DNA of 64,000 bases from Asaia prunellae JCM 25354 (GTDB lineage: Bacteria; Pseudomonadota; Alphaproteobacteria; Acetobacterales; Acetobacteraceae), in the NCBI RefSeq assembly GCF_000613885.1, contig NZ_BAJV01000005.1:124001-188000 (forward strand), in the 5' to 3' direction. The notes beneath the pieces were generated by a model that worked only from the letters and a program-made list of their open reading frames with translations, was not told the DNA's origin and searched no databases. The position numbers were made by a program, and so were the translations under genes. Of this stretch, positions 8,964-17,971 are shown in pieces (positions within the stretch are counted from its first letter, which is position 1; the number at the start of each line of letters is the position of its first letter).

Positions 8964-9217
8964 GCAGCCCAGCCCAGCCAGGCCAGCGCTCCGGCGAGAA
9001 GAAGCAGCCAGAGTGCCAGGGTCTGACGCAGCAGGGGAGAAGTGGCCTGACGTGGCGGAAGGGCCGGTTCGAAAGGCAAGCCCGCAGTCGTCAGGCGTTG
9101 CATGCCATGACGCAGGGCAAGCCCGCGAGCGCGCAGACGGGTCAGGGACCGTTTCATCCCCCAGGGCAGGCGAGGCCTGAGTTCCGGCGAGGGCCAGTGC
9201 GGCAGGACGCTGGTCAT
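8960..9217 (-). CDS. 85-residue protein with C-terminal membrane helix, possibly a split HyfB tail
   Basis: A short, Arg-rich protein (about pI basic) with one hydrophobic segment at residues 65-84 (LALWLLLLAGALAWLGW). It starts at 9217, overlapping the HyfB-like stop (ATGA at 9214-9217), and its stop overlaps the HyfC-like start, so it is embedded in the coupled set. I do not recognise it as a stand-alone family. HyfB proteins normally end with a basic stretch followed by a final helix, so this may be the HyfB C-terminus carried as a separate polypeptide. It has no cysteine pattern, so it is not a HyfA/HyfH ferredoxin. Confidence 0.5.
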   Translation of the reverse strand: MTSVLPHWPSPELRPRLPWGMKRSLTRLRARGLALRHGMQRLTTAGLPFEPALPPRQATSPLLRQTLALWLLLLAGALAWLGWAA

Positions 9218-10374
9218 GGAGGCAGGTAGGTCACGAAAGCAGGGGCGATGAGGGCTGGTATCAGAAAAACGAGAGCAGGATACCAGAAACAGCCGTCTCC
9301 TCCGGCGACAGACCAGATCGGCCAGGCCCTCCAGACATCCGGGCCTGCTCCTGCTAGGTCGAGAGCCGTATCATGGAGAATACCCAGCAGCAGGCCGGGA
9401 CAGATTGACAGGCACAGTCCAGCAGTGACCGTCGTCAGCAATCTGTGATCGTGCACGATCACAGCCTGTGTGAAATGGCGCCAGATTGCGAGCCAGCCCC
9501 GCACCATGAGAAGGCCAAGCAGAAGGCTCAGGATCACGGCTCCTGCTGTCCAGGCGGGAGAAAGGCTGCTCAGGCCGTTGATAACATGCAGCCCAAGCCA
9601 GAATGGCAGAAAACCGGCCAGAGGCGGTAAGGGTGTCTGAAAGACACTGTTCCTGCTATCGAGTCCTTGCAGGGCCAAAGCCAGTATCATGGCCTCGCCT
9701 CCGGCGAGCGCCGTGTCAGCCAGGCCATTTTCCCTGGCGCAGAGCATCAGACCGAGAAGCAGGACAGGCCAGTATTCCAGTGTTCTTTCGACGCGTTGAA
9801 ACAGACAGAGCCCGCTGCCAAGCAGAATGAGGGCCACAGGCCAGAAAGCACTCTGTTCCTGTATCAGGGGCGGAACAAAAAGAGCGTAGGCGAGCAGAGG
9901 CATTTCCGCAAAGGCGGGCAGTGTTGCCAGCCCCGCGGCAGGAGCCAGAAAGGAAAGGGCGGGAAAGTCAGGGAGGATGGCCAGAAGGCATCCTGCAGGA
10001 GCCAGAAGTCCCAGTCGCCAGTTCTGAAAAGGTTGTTCGTTTTTCGCCCTGTTTTTCTGATGTGCCGCTTCGGCAAGACAAAGAAGAAAGCAGAACAGGG
10101 CCAGCGCAGCGTCATGACACAGAAGGCCGAGGCCCCCAAGTGTCTCACCAATCGGTCCGACATGACGGCGGCATGTTATCAGTGTGAGCGTCCAGAGCAT
10201 AATCCAGCAGGCGTTGAGAGGATCAAGGGCCAGAGGACCAAGATGGGCCTTATGCAAAGCCAGAGCACCCCAGCAACCCGCCACGCCCTGAATGCCCAGA
10301 ACAGCCTGTCGGAGAAGGGGGATGGAGGGGCCTGGCAGTCTTGATGTCGCAAGACGCAGCACAAGACAGCTCAA
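9214..10374 (-). CDS. HyfB/NuoL-like membrane subunit, shortened
   Basis: 386 residues with around 12 hydrophobic segments; first gene of the Hyf-like set. It is much shorter than HyfB/NuoL (about 620-670). Position and fold-like hydrophobicity pattern suggest the antiporter-type subunit, but the family Glu/Lys channel residues are not recognisable. The only start in frame is a TTG at 10374; an open frame continues upstream to a stop at about 10446 with hydrophobic sequence (DDSLFSALPLVLLL) but no ATG or GTG, while an ATG at 10420 is one frame off and stops after three codons. The true start may therefore be masked by a further indel near 10410. Confidence 0.55.
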   Translation of the reverse strand: MSCLVLRLATSRLPGPSIPLLRQAVLGIQGVAGCWGALALHKAHLGPLALDPLNACWIMLWTLTLITCRRHVGPIGETLGGLGLLCHDAALALFCFLLCLAEAAHQKNRAKNEQPFQNWRLGLLAPAGCLLAILPDFPALSFLAPAAGLATLPAFAEMPLLAYALFVPPLIQEQSAFWPVALILLGSGLCLFQRVERTLEYWPVLLLGLMLCARENGLADTALAGGEAMILALALQGLDSRNSVFQTPLPPLAGFLPFWLGLHVINGLSSLSPAWTAGAVILSLLLGLLMVRGWLAIWRHFTQAVIVHDHRLLTTVTAGLCLSICPGLLLGILHDTALDLAGAGPDVWRAWPIWSVAGGDGCFWYPALVFLIPALIAPAFVTYLPP

Positions 10375-10563
10375 CAGCAGAACAAGGGGCAGGGCTGAAA
10401 ACAGGGAGTCATCCTGACATGACGGAAAGCGGAGAAGATTTTCTTACCGCAGTTTCGATCCCGACCCAATTCCTGTGATCCGGGCTTTGTTGATGACAGT
10501 GAGCCTGCCCCCGAAGCTATGAGGAAAAGGCCAACTCCTTTTCGTCCGCTGAAAGGGAAGTGT

Positions 10564-11409
10564 TCAGATCATTTCCAGGGGAGTCTTGTACTGCGGTGGT
10601 GAAAAACGCTTATCCAGCTGCTCGCACTCTTTTCCGGTCAGCTCCAGATCAAGGGCAGCAATATTGTCGCGCATGTGAGTGCGGGTACCTGCTTTGGGAA
10701 TAGCCAGAATGTTGGGATGCCGGAGCGTCCAGGCGAGAGCGATCTGGGCAGGGCTGGCGGGGCCCGTCGCGGTTTCATGATGCCTGGCAATATCAGTCAG
10801 GACAGGATCATCTAGTAGATCACCTCCCTGGCCAAGAGGAGAGTAAGCGATCGAAACAATCCCGGCGTTCCTGTCCCGCGTCAGAAGATCGAACTCGGCG
10901 CCGCGCGCCTCAAGATTATAGAGTATCTGGTTTGCGGCACAGTCGGAACTCAGAAGATCCAGCTCCCTCATATCGTCTGTGTCGAAATTGGAGACGCCCC
11001 AGCGTCGGATCATTCCTTTTGCCTTAAGGGTAGTCAGTGCCTCGATAGTCTCTTCAAGAGGAATGCTTCCCCGCCAGTGTAGCAGATAGAGATCGAGATA
11101 ATCGGTGCCGAGTCGGTCGAGCGAGGCCTCGCAACTACGCAGGGTTTTTGAGAAGCTGGCATTTGAAGGCAGCACTTTGCTGATCAGGAAAACCTCTTTG
11201 CGCCGGTTGCGTATTGCTTCGCCGACAAGGTGCTCTGAACGGCCACTGCCATACATTTCTGCCGTATCGATCACGCTCAGACCTGCATCCAGCCCCATAT
11301 GTAAGCTGGCGATTTCCTCGTTACGTGAAGCTGTTGAATCCCCAAGATTCCAGCTGCCCATTCCCAGTGCCGGAACAGAGGCGCTATCGCCAAAACGGAC
11401 CTTTTTCAT
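10564..11409 (-). CDS. Aldo/keto reductase
   Basis: 281 residues of the aldo/keto reductase TIM-barrel family: NADPH-dependent reduction of aldehydes or ketones in the cytoplasm. The catalytic tetrad is visible as Asp and Tyr in VIDTAEMYGSGRSE (near residues 48 and 53), Lys in LISKVLP (near 78) and His in LYLLHWRG (near 111). The cofactor loop IPKAGTRTHMRDNIAALD near residue 235 is typical. AAGGAAA lies just upstream of the ATG at 11409. It is divergent from the bicupin gene at 11588. The substrate is not determinable; a related family member is 2,5-diketo-gluconate reductase, but this is only a loose guess. Confidence 0.92.
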   Translation of the reverse strand: MKKVRFGDSASVPALGMGSWNLGDSTASRNEEIASLHMGLDAGLSVIDTAEMYGSGRSEHLVGEAIRNRRKEVFLISKVLPSNASFSKTLRSCEASLDRLGTDYLDLYLLHWRGSIPLEETIEALTTLKAKGMIRRWGVSNFDTDDMRELDLLSSDCAANQILYNLEARGAEFDLLTRDRNAGIVSIAYSPLGQGGDLLDDPVLTDIARHHETATGPASPAQIALAWTLRHPNILAIPKAGTRTHMRDNIAALDLELTGKECEQLDKRFSPPQYKTPLEMI

Positions 11410-11587
11410 GAAAATTTCCTTTTCATTCCGAAGGTCGAAGCGTCAGATCATGAGCTGCGTTCGTTCTTGTAAGTGTATAAATTATCACGAATACGTGAAT
11501 TTTGCCTCTTGCAGGATCAGGCAGCGTTAGGCTGACCATACCAAGGGTTCAGGGCAGCTTCTGCTTCAGGGGAGGAGGCTGAAAAGA

Positions 11588-12538
11588 ATGTCTTTAGATC
11601 ATCGCATTTTCCAGCGCTTTTTCACCGCAGGCGAAGCGAACGGGCCCGCCCCGGTCTCCGAAAATCGGAGCACGGCTTCCGTCTGGACAATGGGATCGCG
11701 TCTTGTCCCCATGCGTAGCGTATTTTCTGGTGATGATCGGCGATTGAAAACAGATGTACCGGCCAAGGCGCGTGATGGAGAGGTCAGACGCCATGATCTC
11801 GGTGGGGGTGGAAAAGATCCGCTTGAGCGTTACGATGCAACAGGCTGGGGAATGGTTATTTTCGGTCGTGCAATGCTTGAGATGCGTAATGAAAAAAGTG
11901 TGGCGCCTTGCCGCATGGTCCTGAGCGAAGGTGATGTCTGGAGTGTACCGGCTTCTGCATCAGCCTGGCTGCATGGCCTTGATGATGAGAAGGCCAGCGT
12001 TGTCATGTTTGTTGGCGGGAGAGAGGCTGCACTTTGTGAACCTGGTCAGGACTGGTGCCATCATGAAACCGGTGGATCACAGGACGTCTTCTGTCATCAC
12101 CTTCTTGATCAGGCGGCGGAGGCGAAACATTGGGGGAATATCAGGGTAATCGAGGCTGATGCGTTCTGCGATCCTGATGCGCTTTCCGCCGCGTTCATTG
12201 AGATTGATTCCGGTTGCTGCACTGATCTGCACTGGCACCTGAACACGTCTGTCTGGCAGATCTGTCTTGATGGCAGAGGTGCTGTGACCTGTGTCCCGGC
12301 GGGGGAAGTCCAGCAGGTCAGGCGACTGGGTAGCGGAGTGGTCAGCCATGTTCCCAGAGCCGAGGGGTATTTCATTCGCAATGACGGAGACAGGCCCCTG
12401 CGCATTCTGGAAATCTTCAGATCCGATCATTATCATGATCTGTCCTTGCCTCAGTGGCTGGCGGCTTCCACACCTGAGGCGATTGCCACTCATCTCTGCG
12501 TTGATGTCTCGATGATCACCAGTCTGTCTCGTCTCTGA
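11588..12538 (+). CDS. Oxalate-decarboxylase-like bicupin with degenerate metal sites
   Basis: 316 residues arranged as two cupin halves (about 55-150 and 190-300). The C-terminal part carries DLHWHLNTSVWQICLDGRGAVT, matching the ELHWHxxxxEW motif of oxalate decarboxylase, and ends with LPQWLAASTPEAIATHL, matching the family's SLNQWMALTPPELVAAHL end. In the first cupin the aligned stretch is LERYDATGWGMVIFGRA, where both His ligands and the Glu are gone. In the second cupin the two His remain but the Glu is changed to Val (HLNTSVW). So Mn binding and oxalate cleavage are doubtful; it may be a binding or regulatory homologue. A strong GGAGGAGG precedes the ATG by about ten bases. Confidence 0.75.
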   Translation: MSLDHRIFQRFFTAGEANGPAPVSENRSTASVWTMGSRLVPMRSVFSGDDRRLKTDVPAKARDGEVRRHDLGGGGKDPLERYDATGWGMVIFGRAMLEMRNEKSVAPCRMVLSEGDVWSVPASASAWLHGLDDEKASVVMFVGGREAALCEPGQDWCHHETGGSQDVFCHHLLDQAAEAKHWGNIRVIEADAFCDPDALSAAFIEIDSGCCTDLHWHLNTSVWQICLDGRGAVTCVPAGEVQQVRRLGSGVVSHVPRAEGYFIRNDGDRPLRILEIFRSDHYHDLSLPQWLAASTPEAIATHLCVDVSMITSLSRL

Positions 12539-12705
12539 AAAGACGGGACCATGTCATTATGAAAAGAATACTCGACCGTTCTTGATTGGATCGGAGTTGC
12601 TTTCGAGGCAGAAACCTTCCAGAGCTCTCAGGCAATCTTCTCTTCTCCCTGCCAGGATCTGTGCGGGGTTTTCATTCCCTGCGATCGCGTCAGGACGGGA
12701 CTATC

Positions 12706-14076
12706 ATGATCAGCCTGTTCGATCTTTTCAAAGTCGGTATTGGTCCGTCTTCCTCCCATACGGTAGGGCCCATGCGGGCGGCCCAGCGCTTTATGGTGTC
12801 TTTGGCCGATCCTTCCGGCGTGGCCCGCCTGCGGGTAACGCTTTACGGATCGCTGGCCTGGACCGCTCAGGGCCATGCGACCGACAAGGCTGTTATTCTT
12901 GGCCTGTGTGGAGAACTGCCCAACACCGTTGATCCTGATGCTGCAGACGATATTGTCGCCAGGGTCGAGTTGAGAAAGCATGTGCTTTTCGGAGAGCATC
13001 TCCTGCCTTTTGATTCGGCATTCGATCTGGTGCTCGACAAGGAGACGATCCCGCCGGTTCATCCGAACACCCTGCAATTCGAGGCGCTGGATGAAGACGG
13101 CAGGATTACGGATTGTGCCCGTTTCTGCTCTGTAGGCGGTGGCTTTATCGTATCGGAAAGTGTGACCGAAACGGCAGGTTATACTTTGCCTGAGGTGCCG
13201 TATCCGTTCAGCAGCGGTGCTGAACTGCTCAGTCAGGCAAGATCGCATGATATGAGCATCGCCGCTATTGTCATGGCAAATGAATGCGCCTTGCGTCCGC
13301 ATGATGAGGTGATGGCTTATATTGATGAAGTCATTGCGGTCATGATGGCCTGCATTGACCGAGGCATTACGCAAACGGGTATCTTGCCGGGGCGCCTGAA
13401 AGTGCGTCGTCGGGCAAACGCCCTGTACGAGAAACTTCGTGCGCGCGAGGGTGCCAATATGCGTTCGGCCCATGGTATCATGGACTGGATCAGCCTGTTC
13501 GCTATTGCAGTGAATGAGGAAAATGCATCGGGTGGGCGCGTTGTCACGGCCCCTACGAACGGGGCCGCGGGGATTATACCGTCCGTACTGCGTTACTACC
13601 GCGACTACTGTCTGCCCTTGCCTGCCTCAACAACACAGCAGGGCATGCGCGATCTCCTGCTGACAGCCTCTGCTATTGGCGGACTTTTCAAGCTGAATGC
13701 ATCGATTTCGGGGGCAGAAGTCGGCTGTCAGGGTGAGGTTGGTGTGGCGTCGTCCATGGCTGCGGGGGGGCTGGCCGCTGCTCTGGGTGGTACGCCCGAA
13801 CAGGTCGAGGATGCTGCGGAAATCGGCATGGAGCATCATCTGGGTATGACCTGTGACCCTGTAGCGGGTCTCGTTCAGATTCCCTGTATCGAGCGCAATG
13901 CGTTCGGCGCGGTCAAGGCGATCAATGCGGCTTCTCTCGCCCTGAACGGTGATGGCACCCATATGGTCTCGCTCGATCAGGTCATTCGGACTATGGCCGA
14001 AACCGGGCGTGATATGAATCACCGTTACAAGGAAACATCCCTTGGTGGTCTCGCCGTCAATCTGCCGGAGTGCTGA
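12706..14076 (+). CDS. sdaA: L-serine ammonia-lyase (iron-sulfur L-serine dehydratase)
   Basis: 456 residues; converts L-serine to pyruvate and ammonia with a [4Fe-4S] cluster in the cytoplasm. The ATG at 12706 gives the canonical start MISLFDLFKVGIGPSSSHTVGPMRAA; an upstream in-frame start at 12586 adds a non-homologous stretch and is rejected. The beta and alpha domains are fused in one chain, as in SdaA. The cluster cysteines are in the C-terminal half (GAEVGCQGEVGVASSMAAG near residue 345, MTCDPVAGLVQIPCIERN near 385). Length equals that of E. coli SdaA (about 454). No neighbour gives a regulatory link. Confidence 0.96.
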   Translation: MISLFDLFKVGIGPSSSHTVGPMRAAQRFMVSLADPSGVARLRVTLYGSLAWTAQGHATDKAVILGLCGELPNTVDPDAADDIVARVELRKHVLFGEHLLPFDSAFDLVLDKETIPPVHPNTLQFEALDEDGRITDCARFCSVGGGFIVSESVTETAGYTLPEVPYPFSSGAELLSQARSHDMSIAAIVMANECALRPHDEVMAYIDEVIAVMMACIDRGITQTGILPGRLKVRRRANALYEKLRAREGANMRSAHGIMDWISLFAIAVNEENASGGRVVTAPTNGAAGIIPSVLRYYRDYCLPLPASTTQQGMRDLLLTASAIGGLFKLNASISGAEVGCQGEVGVASSMAAGGLAAALGGTPEQVEDAAEIGMEHHLGMTCDPVAGLVQIPCIERNAFGAVKAINAASLALNGDGTHMVSLDQVIRTMAETGRDMNHRYKETSLGGLAVNLPEC

Positions 14077-14107
14077 AAGACCTTTTTCGAAGCCTTTGCA
14101 CCATCTC

Positions 14108-14887
14108 TTACCGATAGACGACCCCACCATCTGTGAGAATGGACTGACCTGTGATGTAGTCTGAGTCAGGGCCTGCGAGAAAAGCGACCAGTGCAGCCAC
14201 ATCGTCTGGCGTCTGGGCGCGACCGAGAGAAATCCCGTCAACAAATTTCTTGTAGGTCTCGCCTTTTGGGGTGCCGGTCAGCGCGGCAAAACGCTCATCG
14301 ATCTCGACCCACATATCCGTCCCGACAATACCGGGGCAGTAGGCGTTTACGGTAATGCCAGCGCTGGCATATTCCCTCGAAGCTGCCTGTGTCAGGGCGC
14401 GGACGGCAAATTTGGTGGCCGAGTACACGCCGATCATCGCAAAACCGTCATGGCCTGCGATGGAAGAGGCATTGATGATCTTGCCTTTCTGCTTGCGCGC
14501 TTTGAATTTGGCTGCGGCGGCCTGAATGCCCCAGAGCACCCCCTGAACATTGATACGCATGATGCGCTCAACTTCTTCGGGCATGACCTCGGCGATCGGG
14601 TTGACCTGGGCGATACCGGCATTGTTGATCATCACGTCGAAGCCACCGAGCGTGTTTTCTGTATGGTCAATAGCGGCATAAACCGTTTCGCGATCGCTCA
14701 CATCGGCCGCGAAAACACTGGCCTTGCGGCCCAGCGCCTCGATTTCGCTTTTGACGCCATGCAGCTTGTCTGTCTTGAGGTCCACAAGGGCGATATCGGC
14801 GCCATCTTTTGCCAGGCGCAGGGCGATACCACGTCCGATGCCCTGGGCTGCACCAGTGACGAGCACGACTTTTCCATCTAGTGACAT
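14108..14887 (-). CDS. budC: (S)-acetoin-forming diacetyl reductase / 2,3-butanediol dehydrogenase (SDR)
   Basis: 259 residues, classical short-chain dehydrogenase. The Rossmann motif [14 protein letters not shown] (near 10-23), NNAG (near 90) and the catalytic Ser-Tyr-Lys in [27 protein letters not shown] (near 140-160) are present. The internal [15 protein letters not shown] and the end [17 protein letters not shown] match BudC-type acetoin reductases, which interconvert diacetyl, acetoin and 2,3-butanediol with NAD(H). I prefer the ATG at 14887 with GAGGA nine bases upstream over a GTG six bases earlier. Convergent with sdaA (31 bp apart). The exact stereochemistry is inferred. Confidence 0.85.
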   Translation of the reverse strand: MSLDGKVVLVTGAAQGIGRGIALRLAKDGADIALVDLKTDKLHGVKSEIEALGRKASVFAADVSDRETVYAAIDHTENTLGGFDVMINNAGIAQVNPIAEVMPEEVERIMRINVQGVLWGIQAAAAKFKARKQKGKIINASSIAGHDGFAMIGVYSATKFAVRALTQAASREYASAGITVNAYCPGIVGTDMWVEIDERFAALTGTPKGETYKKFVDGISLGRAQTPDDVAALVAFLAGPDSDYITGQSILTDGGVVYR

Positions 14888-15026
14888 GATCACTTATCCT
14901 CTCTGAGGGCCGCACCTCATATCGTCACGATGCGCAGTCCGGATGGGTGATCAGGTAACGAAGAAGCAACGAGCCGGATCACGCGGATGATCAGGTTGTG
15001 ATGAACAAGACAAACCGTGACGAATC

Positions 15027-15473
15027 TCACCCGGCTTTCTGCCATCCGCGTTCCTGCTGCTGCCAGTAGGCGAGACTATGCCCGGCCTGTTTCACACGCG
15101 TCCAGAGCGCGCGCGCGCGGGAAACAGCCAGAGCGTCGTTGCCGTCAAACAGGGTAAAGATCCGGTCAAACTGCTCCAGCCCCTGGTCAGGGCCGCCATC
15201 GAGCAGAAAAAGGAAGCGGGCCTCATTGGGCACATCATCACCCTTGGTCAGCCATATGGGCTGGCGCGGACCATGCCCCATGCTCTGGCTGCCATGAGGG
15301 AGCCAGAGGGGGGCCTTGGCTTTCCATAATGCCTCGTCGAGCTGCTTGACCTGTGCGGCATCGCGACAGCGAATGACCGCGCGTTGCCCCGCGTCGAGTG
15401 TTCTGCCTAGGAGCGCCGGCAGGGCGTCTTCCAGCGTGGAACGTGTCAGATGATAGAAGCCGATATCGCTCAT
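15027..15473 (-). CDS. holC: DNA polymerase III subunit chi
   Basis: 148 residues matching HolC: MSDIGFYHLTRSTLEDALPALLGRTLDAGQRAVIRC at the start, then WLPHG near 58 and QPIWLTKGDDVPNEARFLFLLDG near 72-94. In the clamp-loader complex chi binds psi and single-strand binding protein. The ATG at 15473 overlaps the pepA stop (TGATG), a pairing seen widely in Alphaproteobacteria, which supports a pepA-holC operon. A TTG one codon upstream is an alternative start. The reading frame is intact although pepA upstream is broken in this sequence. Confidence 0.93.
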   Translation of the reverse strand: MSDIGFYHLTRSTLEDALPALLGRTLDAGQRAVIRCRDAAQVKQLDEALWKAKAPLWLPHGSQSMGHGPRQPIWLTKGDDVPNEARFLFLLDGGPDQGLEQFDRIFTLFDGNDALAVSRARALWTRVKQAGHSLAYWQQQERGWQKAG

Positions 15474-16967
15474 CAACCCTGTGCAGCTTCCGCCTCGTGG
15501 TGGCGCACGAGCGCATCAAGCAGACGAACACCAAAACCGGTTGCCCCCTTGGGACATTGCGGTGCGGCATCCGCACGCCAGGCAACACCAGCGATATCCA
15601 GATGGGCCCAGGGCGTGTCACCCACGAAGCGCGCCAGAAACTGCGCCGCCGTGATCGAGCTTCCGGGGCGGCCCGTGATATTCTTCATATCGGCGATGTC
15701 AGACCGAAGCTGGCGATCATAGGCTTTACCCATGGGCATGCGCCATACGGCTTCTCCCGTCTGTTCGCCCGCTTCGAAAAGTGCGGCGGCAAGAGCATTA
15801 TTATTGCTGAAAAGCCCCGCGCGCACATGGCCAAGGTAACCACAATGGCACCCGTCAGCGTAGCCAGATCGACCATCAGCCGTGGCTGGAAACGCTTGTT
15901 GGCATAGGCCAAGACATCAGCCAGAACGAGACGTCCCTCGGCATCGGTGTTGAGAACTTCAATTGTCTTGCCGGCATAGCTGCGCACCACATCGCCGGGG
16001 CGCTGGGCATTGCCCGAGAGCATGTTCTCGACCAGTCCGACCACACCGATGACGTGGGTTCTGGCTTTTCGGCGGGCCACAGCTTCCAGCGCACCCACAA
16101 CCGCCGCGGCTCCACCCATATCGGTCTTCATTTCATCCATGCCTGCCGCAGGCTTGATGGAAATGCCGCCTGAGTCGAAGGTCACTCCTTTGCCGATAAA
16201 CGCGAGCGGCGCGTCTTCGGAGCCACGATAGCGCATGATCGCCACGCGGGCTTCCTGATCGCTGCCCTGCGCTACGCCAAGAAGCGCACCAAAACCAAGT
16301 TCAGCCAATTTTGCGGCATCGAGAATCTCGACCTCGACACCCAGATCACGCAGCCCCTCGATACGTCGTGCGAATTCGGGCGGCGTCAGCACATTTGGCG
16401 GTTCGCTGACGAGATTGCGCGCACTGAAAACCCCCTGCGCTACAGCGCGCAGACTCTCCCATTCTAACTGCACCGTTTCAGGGTGCTCGACACCAAGGTG
16501 CAGGCGCTGCAGCTGGGGAGCATTTTCAGCTTCATCTGTGTGATACAGGTCGAAGCTGTAGCGACCAAGCGCAGCACCATAGGCAGCGTGGGCGGCAAAA
16601 GCGGCGCAGCGTCCGGCAAAGGCGAGATCGGCATGGGTTGTGTCACGCACGGCTTTGGCTGCCTGACCGCCGGCAGCTTCCATGGTCGGAATATCCAGCT
16701 CATCTTCCGGCCCACAGCCGATCAGGACGATCCGTGCAAAAGCCGCGCAGGGTGCAAGCAGAACGCAGTTCTGATCGCGCTGTCCCTTGAAGCGTGAGAT
16801 TGCCGCTGCGCGACGCAGAGCCCCGCCGGTTGCCGCGTCAAGATGGGCAAAGGTCCATTGGCAATATCAAAATCAGGCCCGGTCAGCAGGACAAGGGTCT
16901 GCTCCGATTCCGGGGCCCCTTTACCTTTCAGGATTGGAAACGGTGCCTGGATCTGGATGTCGAGCAT
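15473..16967 (-). CDS. pepA: Leucyl aminopeptidase (two frameshifts in this sequence)
   Basis: M17 leucyl aminopeptidase, a two-metal cytoplasmic exopeptidase. Start ATG at 16967 (MLDIQIQAPFPILKGKGAP) follows GGAAAG. The three frames join into one 498-residue protein: first piece to about 16855; second piece from FAHLDAATGGALRRAA through the metal motif GKGVTFDSGGISIKP and signature NTDAEGRLVLADVLAYA to DLATLTGAIVVTL; third piece from GHVRAGLFSNNNALAAALF to the end. Both breaks are one missing base: ACC-TTT near 16855 and G-G in the ggcc at 15829-15832. All catalytic residues are still encoded. Two single-base losses in a housekeeping gene suggest sequence error, but loss of function cannot be excluded. 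Confidence 0.85.
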
Positions 16968-17154
16968 AATCTTTCCGGTCAATAATCTTATGGTGCCTTA
17001 CTATCGTCAGGACGCATGAAGAAGGCAAGGCGGTGTGGCTATAACAACGACAAGAGATCGTTCATTAAATTCAAACAACTATGAACGTTGATTAAAGAGA
17101 AGAAGTGTGGCCTAGTCTCGTTTCATTCTCCAAGAAGCGCATCAAGGCTCTCTC

Positions 17155-17939
17155 ATGTCACTGCTTGCCGAACTGAATTGGCTGTTCGTTCTCTCCGGTC
17201 TTGGGGTCGGGTTTCTTGTGGGCATGACGGGAGTCGGTGGCGGCTCCCTGATGACGCCTTTGCTGATTCTGCTGTTCAAGGTTCATCCTCAGGCGGCTGT
17301 GGGAACCGATCTGCTTTATGCGGCCATTACCAAATCTGTTGGTACGCTGGTGCACGGGCATCGAGGTGCGGTCGAATGGCGTGTAGTGCTGCGTATGCTG
17401 GCGGGCAGTCTTCCAGCCACGTTGATTGCCCTGTTGTTCCTGCACTGGTACGGCAGTCCGTCACACGACACGACCAGACTGGTTTCGACGGCTCTTGGTG
17501 TGGCTTTGCTGATCACCGCACCCAGCGTGTTCTTCCGGAAAGAGCTTCAGGCCTGGTCGCATCGCCATGCCGGAGAACTCTCTCCCCGCAGTGCGACCAT
17601 TCTCACCGTTGTACTGGGTTCCGTTCTGGGTGTCATGGTCACGCTGTCCTCAGTGGGTGCTGGCGCTATCGGCATGACCGTACTGATATTGCTTTATCCC
17701 TCTCTCAGCACTGCGCGTCTTGTTGGCTCGGATATCGCCCACGCTGTGCCGCTGACGCTGATTGCAGGCATGGGTCACTGGTATCTTGGTGCCGTCAAGA
17801 TTCCCATGCTGGTCTCATTGCTCTGCGGCTCCATTCCAGGGATTATTCTCGCAGTCTCTGCGTTGGTATGGTGAATGAGCGCATACAGCGTACGGTTCTC
17901 GCTGCCGTTCTGTTCATTGTTGGCTGGCGTCTGGTCTGA
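17155..17939 (+). CDS. TauE/SafE-family (DUF81) sulfite/anion permease (frameshift near 17851)
   Basis: A 261-residue membrane protein of the TauE/SafE family, thought to move sulfite, sulfoacetate or related anions. It begins MSLLAELNWLFVLSGLGVGFLVGMTGVGGGSLMTPLLI, with the conserved GxGGGSLMTP motif; a second copy of the repeat lies near GVMVTLSSVGAGAIGMTVL. As written it stops at 17874, but adding one G at 17851 (CTCG to CTCGG) continues it as IILGSLCVGMVNERIQRTVLAAVLFIVGWRLV to 17939, the family's normal last helix. The substrate is not known; no sulfur genes are nearby. Confidence 0.85.
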
Positions 17940-17971
17940 CGTGCTACAGGGCAAGAGCCCCGCGCGTATTT

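Noticed and set aside
5006-10374. A working Ni-Fe hydrogenase-4
   Set aside because: The HyfG-like subunit has no CxxC metal motifs and the small and ferredoxin subunits are absent.
17088-17900. Second frame overlapping the TauE/SafE gene
   Set aside because: Only its last part (after 17851) matches the family; the rest is a shadow, which is how the frameshift was found.
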